Below are positions 60,565 through 64,000 of a stretch of 64,000 nucleotides of DNA, piece by piece. The position numbers and the translations under genes are program-made. This stretch comes from Exercitatus varius (lineage in GTDB: Bacteria > Pseudomonadota > Gammaproteobacteria > Enterobacterales > Pasteurellaceae). The stretch covers positions 24,095-88,094 of the forward strand of contig NZ_JARQTO010000010.1 in the NCBI RefSeq assembly GCF_029577735.1, written 5' to 3'. The first letter of the stretch is position 1, and each line of letters begins with the position of its first letter. Below the pieces are notes generated by a model. It did not search any database, was not told the origin of the DNA, and was given only the letters and a program-made list of their open reading frames with translations.

Positions 60565-61827
60565 ATGGAAATACTACAAGAATACGGTTCCTTATTAATT
60601 CTGTTAACGGCTTTATTTGCTTTTTTTATGGCGTTCGGCGTGGGAGCGAATGACGTTTCCAATGCGATGGGAACCTCCGTCGGCTCCGGCACGATTACCG
60701 CCAAACAAGCGATTGCTATCGCATTAATCTTTGAATGTGCCGGTGCTTATTTAGCGGGCGGCGAAGTAACCGAAACCATTAAAAGCGGCATTATCAATCC
60801 GATGGATTTTGTTGAAAATCCCGAAGTATTAGTTCTTGGCATGATGTCCGCATTATTCGCCTCCGGCAGTTGGTTATTAATCGCTTCGCGCTGGGGCTGG
60901 CCGGTTTCAACCACTCATTCCATCATTGGCGCAATCATTGGTTTCGCCTGTATCACCGAAGGTGCAAACGCCGTAAGATGGGGCGCCATTACCGGTATCG
61001 TCGGCAGTTGGTTTATCACGCCGCTTATTGCGGGCGTACTGGCGTACGGCATTTTCTTTATCATTCAAAAATTAATTTTCGATACGGATCGCCCTCTGCG
61101 TAACGCACAAAAATTCGGTCCGTATTTTATGGCATTAACGGTATTTATTTTAGTCATCGTCACCGTTGCCAAAGGTTTGAAACATATCGGCCTGACTCTG
61201 GATACCGGTGATACCGTCTTAATTTCATTAACGTTAAGCCTAATGTCCCTGGTTATCAGCCTTTTCTATTTCCGTACTAAAAAATTCATAAGAAAAGCGC
61301 ACAACAGCATCTTTGACGGAGTGGAATTAGTCTTCAGTATTCTGATGTTAATGACAGCCTGTGCAATGGCGTTCGCACACGGTTCGAACGATGTGGCCAA
61401 CGCAATCGGCCCGCTGGCTGCCGTCGTAACTATCGTTGAAAGCGGCGGTAATATCACGGCATCCGCCCCGATAGCATGGTGGATTTTACCGCTTGGTGCG
61501 CTTGGCATTGCCTGCGGTTTAATCATTATGGGCTATAAAGTGATGGCAACCATCGGAACGGGAATTACGGATTTAACGCCGAGTCGCGGATTTGCCGCAC
61601 AATTTGCAACCGCCGCGACTGTTGTGGTAGCCTCTGGTACAGGCTTACCGATTTCGACGACCCAAACTTTAGTCGGTGCCGTATTAGGGATTGGTCTGGC
61701 GCGTGGTATTGCCGCGTTAAATATGAATGTTATTCGTAACATTATTATTTCTTGGGTAGTAACATTGCCGGCGGGAGCGTTATTCGCGATTATTATTTAC
61801 TATATTCTTAATATAATTTTTCGTTAA
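60565..61827 (+). CDS. pit: low-affinity inorganic phosphate transporter
   Basis: Pit carries metal-phosphate in symport with protons. The 420-residue inner membrane protein has two family repeats: GANDVSNAMGTSVGSGTIT near the start and HGSNDVANAIGPLAAVV in the second half, plus STTHSIIGAIIGF and STTQTLVGAVLGIG. About ten helices are visible. It follows the DUF47 gene by 21 bases and is likely one transcript with it. Confidence 0.95.
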   Translation: MEILQEYGSLLILLTALFAFFMAFGVGANDVSNAMGTSVGSGTITAKQAIAIALIFECAGAYLAGGEVTETIKSGIINPMDFVENPEVLVLGMMSALFASGSWLLIASRWGWPVSTTHSIIGAIIGFACITEGANAVRWGAITGIVGSWFITPLIAGVLAYGIFFIIQKLIFDTDRPLRNAQKFGPYFMALTVFILVIVTVAKGLKHIGLTLDTGDTVLISLTLSLMSLVISLFYFRTKKFIRKAHNSIFDGVELVFSILMLMTACAMAFAHGSNDVANAIGPLAAVVTIVESGGNITASAPIAWWILPLGALGIACGLIIMGYKVMATIGTGITDLTPSRGFAAQFATAATVVVASGTGLPISTTQTLVGAVLGIGLARGIAALNMNVIRNIIISWVVTLPAGALFAIIIYYILNIIFR

Positions 61828-61890
61828 TTTTTTTAAAGTGCGGTCAAATTTTACCGCATTTTTATTTTTTCAAGTTAAAGGGATAACATT

Positions 61891-62502
61891 ATGCTAAAAA
61901 TTATTAAGGTAACATTCTCTTCTCTGGTTATTTTCGGCAGTATTTCATTGGCGCATGCAGAAACGCAATATGTGACGGAAAATCTGAACACCTACCTGCG
62001 TAAGGGGGCAGGCGATAATTTTAAAATTGCAGGTGCTATCCAGGCCGGTGAACAAGTCACCGTGCTTAATCGTCAAGAAAGATACAGCTTAATCCGGGAC
62101 AGCCGGAATCGTGAAGCCTGGATTTTAAACAGCGAATTGACTTCAACGCCAAGCAGTAAGAATGAAAACCCGAAACTCAAGGCGCAAGTACAAGAATTGA
62201 CCATGAAACTCAACCGAATCGATTCGGATTGGCAACAGCGTACGGAAGAAATGAAACGACGCAGCGACGATAGCAATCAAAAAAGCAGTCAATTGCTGGA
62301 GGAAAATTCACAACTTAAACGCGAGTTGGAAATTACCAAAAACAAGAACCGTGATTTAGAAGCCTTGCTTGATGCGGGAAAAAGAGAAATCGCGATTCAA
62401 TGGTTTATTTACGGCGGCTCGGTTTTAGGCGTCGGTTTATTGCTCGGATTAATCATCCCGGTCATTATGCCAAAACGCCGTCGTAATGACGGATGGTCTT
62501 AA
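61891..62502 (+). CDS. ygiM: SH3-domain membrane protein YgiM (TIGR04211)
   Basis: The 203-residue protein has a signal peptide (ending LAHAETQYV), a periplasmic bacterial SH3 domain (about 25-90) with NLNTYLRKGAGDNFKIAGAI, a coiled coil (about 95-165), and a C-terminal membrane helix (FIYGGSVLGVGLLLGLIIPV) followed by a basic tail. This matches TIGR04211 proteins such as E. coli YgiM, whose function is undefined. It precedes cca as in E. coli. A terminator lies between them. Confidence 0.9.
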   Translation: MLKIIKVTFSSLVIFGSISLAHAETQYVTENLNTYLRKGAGDNFKIAGAIQAGEQVTVLNRQERYSLIRDSRNREAWILNSELTSTPSSKNENPKLKAQVQELTMKLNRIDSDWQQRTEEMKRRSDDSNQKSSQLLEENSQLKRELEITKNKNRDLEALLDAGKREIAIQWFIYGGSVLGVGLLLGLIIPVIMPKRRRNDGWS

Positions 62503-62514
62503 AATAAAACGGAA

Positions 62515-62537
62515 GTGGGCTTTGCCCACTCTTTTTT
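62515..62537 (+). terminator. terminator between ygiM and cca
   Basis: GTGGGC-TTT-GCCCAC is followed by TCTTTTTT. It begins 13 bases past the ygiM stop and ends 14 bases before cca, so the cca ribosome binding site lies just after the T-run. Confidence 0.85.
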
Positions 62538-62551
62538 ATTGGAGAGATGAT

Positions 62552-63730
62552 ATGGAAACCTATTTAGTCGGCGGCGCAGTACGAGATCAATTACTTCATC
62601 TACCGGTCAAAGATCGCGACTGGCTCGTGGTGGGCGCAACGCCGGCTGAACTGCTTTCACGCGGCTATTTACAGGTTGGGAAAGATTTCCCCGTTTTTAT
62701 TCATCCGGAAACGCAAGAAGAATATGCGTTAGCCCGTACTGAAAGAAAATCCGGTTCGGGTTATACCGGATTTATCTGCGATTTTTCGCCGGAAATCACC
62801 TTAGAAGAGGACTTAATTCGGCGCGATTTGACAATCAATGCCATCGCACAGGACAAAGACGGACAATTACATGATCCTTATCATGGCATTGAGGACTTAC
62901 ATAATCGCATCTTGCGCCACATATCTCCCGCTTTTGAGGAAGATCCGCTGCGGGTTTTACGGGTTGCGCGATTCGCCGCCGGATTTCATCATCTGGGATT
63001 TCATATTGCTCCGGAAACCCTTGATTTAATGAGAAAATTGTCTAATCAGGGCGAATTACGGTATTTAACGGCCGAACGTATTTGGCTGGAAACCGAAAAA
63101 GCGTTAATGACGCAAAATCCTGAAATCTATTTTCAAACATTGCTTCAAGTCAATGCTCTACCGATACTTATACCCGAACTTGCGGCCTTATCAAACAAAG
63201 ACTTTGAATATGCCATGTGCGCATTACAACAATCTGTGACGTCCACGGCGCATATCGATTGCAATAAAAGTGCGGTACGTTTTGCGACGATTTTTACGGG
63301 GCTTAATCCAGGCGATCCTTCTCATAAAACCCAATCAACACCCGTTCAAACATTATCCGAAAGATTAAAAGTACCAAACTATCACAAAGAACTCGCATTA
63401 CTGGCCAACCAATATCATCTACGTATTGATCGCGTTTTTGAGCTTACATCTCAAGCCATCATTACGCTATTTAATCAATGGGATGTGTGGCGAAAACCGC
63501 AACGTTTCTTAGAATTACTCATCGTTTGCGCTGCAAATTACACCGCACGATCCAATACGCCGTCAACCTATCCGCCAAAAGATTATCTTTGGCTGTTATA
63601 TGAAAAAACCAACGTTGTTGATGTCAAAAATATTGTTAACGCAGGCTTTAAAAAAGAAGAAATTCGCAACGAATTAACCCGGCAAAGAACGTTAATTATC
63701 GAAAACACAAAAACCCCGGCTCATTTCTGA
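62552..63730 (+). CDS. cca: CCA-adding tRNA nucleotidyltransferase, no visible HD motif
   Basis: Cca adds or repairs the 3' CCA of tRNA. ATG 62552 follows GGAGAGATGAT; an upstream in-frame Met at 62486 would overlap ygiM. The 392-residue class II enzyme has GGAVRD (about 8-13), the catalytic pair in KDRDWLVVG, RTERKSGSGYTGF, RRDLTINAIA and the EEDPLRVLRVARFAA segment. The C-terminal part lacks the HxxxVLD-type HD phosphohydrolase motif of the E. coli protein (412 residues) and is shorter. The last codons overlap the rRNA operon terminator on the other strand. Confidence 0.94.
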   Translation: METYLVGGAVRDQLLHLPVKDRDWLVVGATPAELLSRGYLQVGKDFPVFIHPETQEEYALARTERKSGSGYTGFICDFSPEITLEEDLIRRDLTINAIAQDKDGQLHDPYHGIEDLHNRILRHISPAFEEDPLRVLRVARFAAGFHHLGFHIAPETLDLMRKLSNQGELRYLTAERIWLETEKALMTQNPEIYFQTLLQVNALPILIPELAALSNKDFEYAMCALQQSVTSTAHIDCNKSAVRFATIFTGLNPGDPSHKTQSTPVQTLSERLKVPNYHKELALLANQYHLRIDRVFELTSQAIITLFNQWDVWRKPQRFLELLIVCAANYTARSNTPSTYPPKDYLWLLYEKTNVVDVKNIVNAGFKKEEIRNELTRQRTLIIENTKTPAHF

Positions 63731-63739
63731 ACCGGGGTT
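63712..63739 (-). terminator. terminator of the rRNA operon, overlapping the end of cca
   Basis: AACCCCGG and CCGGGGTT pair around a 12-base loop. On the minus strand the stem is followed by TTTTTGTGTTTT, a good terminator for transcription from 5S. The stem includes the last six codons of cca. Confidence 0.8.
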
Positions 63740-63757
63740 CCCTTCGCTAAAATAATA

Positions 63758-63872
63758 CCTGGCGGTGTCCTACTCTCACATGGGAAATTCCCACACTACC
63801 ATCGGCGTTACGGCGTTTCACTTCTGAGTTCGGCATGGGGTCAGGTGGGACCTCCGCACTCTCGCCGCCAGG
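63758..63872 (-). rRNA. rrf: 5S ribosomal RNA
   Basis: The minus strand reads CCTGGCGGCGAGAGTGCGG at the 5' end and CCATGTGAGAGTAGGACACC near the 3' end, with the conserved CCCATGCCGAACTCAGAAG in the middle. Ends pair (CCTGGCGG with CCGCCAGG). It is the last gene of an rRNA operon entering from the right. Confidence 0.97.
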
Positions 63873-64000
63873 ATAATTCTGTCTCCCCACACTCCAAAGT
63901 GCGGGCGATTTTTTCAATGTTTTTTGCTTTCGCGTTTTCGCTTTACGCTTTTGAGCTTTTAACGTCTTAGCTTTTTAACTTTTCCGCTTTGCGCTTTCGC
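63873..64000 (-). other. 23S-5S spacer with short GCTTT repeats
   Basis: The 128 bases upstream of 5S contain an uptake-like AAAGTGCGGGC and then a run of irregular repeats of the type CGCTTT/GCTTTT about every 8 to 12 bases. The 23S gene must lie beyond the window edge. Confidence 0.6.

Overview
This window looks like chromosome from a Pasteurellaceae bacterium, most like Basfia (Mannheimia) succiniciproducens or Actinobacillus succinogenes. The reasons are more than forty copies of the Haemophilus-type DNA uptake sequence (core AAGTGCGGT, either strand) and gene blocks that match Haemophilus and E. coli order. The species call is an inference from recall, not from a search. Almost all of the window is core genome. 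I see no prophage, insertion sequence, CRISPR array or secretion island.

Layout from left to right. (1) 1-5.3 kb: initiator tRNA-Met, then rimP-nusA-infB, all on the minus strand, with two tandem terminators between the tRNA and rimP. (2) 5.3-10 kb: a 40-residue lipoprotein, a DUF1439 protein, bioD, hemA and a peptide-binding lipoprotein. (3) 10-18.6 kb: slyB, a short SlyB-like lipoprotein, yecM, rnd, fadD, yeaY (slp family), tsaB and yoaA on the minus strand, which is the E. coli rnd-fadD-yeaY-tsaB-yoaA block, with yeaD divergent. (4) 18.7-27.9 kb: an AEC permease, serS, nagA, rarA, lolA, ftsK and lrp. (5) 28-36 kb: a 114-residue unknown, cydD, cydC, 4.5S RNA, tesB, argS and a DUF3298 lipoprotein. 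(6) 36-41.3 kb: an iron alcohol dehydrogenase, then dnaK, an AT-rich foreign-looking ORF, and dnaJ. (7) 41.3-47.1 kb: a Ca/Na exchanger, tRNA-Asn, uvrB, an NRAMP-like transporter and a five-tRNA cluster (Met, Leu, three Gln). (8) 47.3-57.2 kb: envelope genes ycbL, ycbK, ldtD, prc, proQ, letA and letB. (9) 57.2-64 kb: radA, ygiF, a PhoU-like gene plus pit, ygiM, cca, and the 5S rRNA end of an rRNA operon running in from the right.

The genes cover translation initiation and transcription antitermination, tRNA charging and maturation, heat shock folding, cytochrome bd assembly, lipoprotein and lipid transport to the outer membrane, peptidoglycan processing and DNA repair.

The parts least explained by standard annotation are these: a family of about 95-bp palindromic repeats ending in an uptake sequence, one of which forms the 5' coding end of lolA; two NN ambiguities, in lolA and yeaY, whose removal restores full reading frames; a roughly 29% G+C ORF wedged between dnaK and dnaJ; an NRAMP relative without the family's metal-binding motifs; and a CCA-adding enzyme without a recognisable HD motif.
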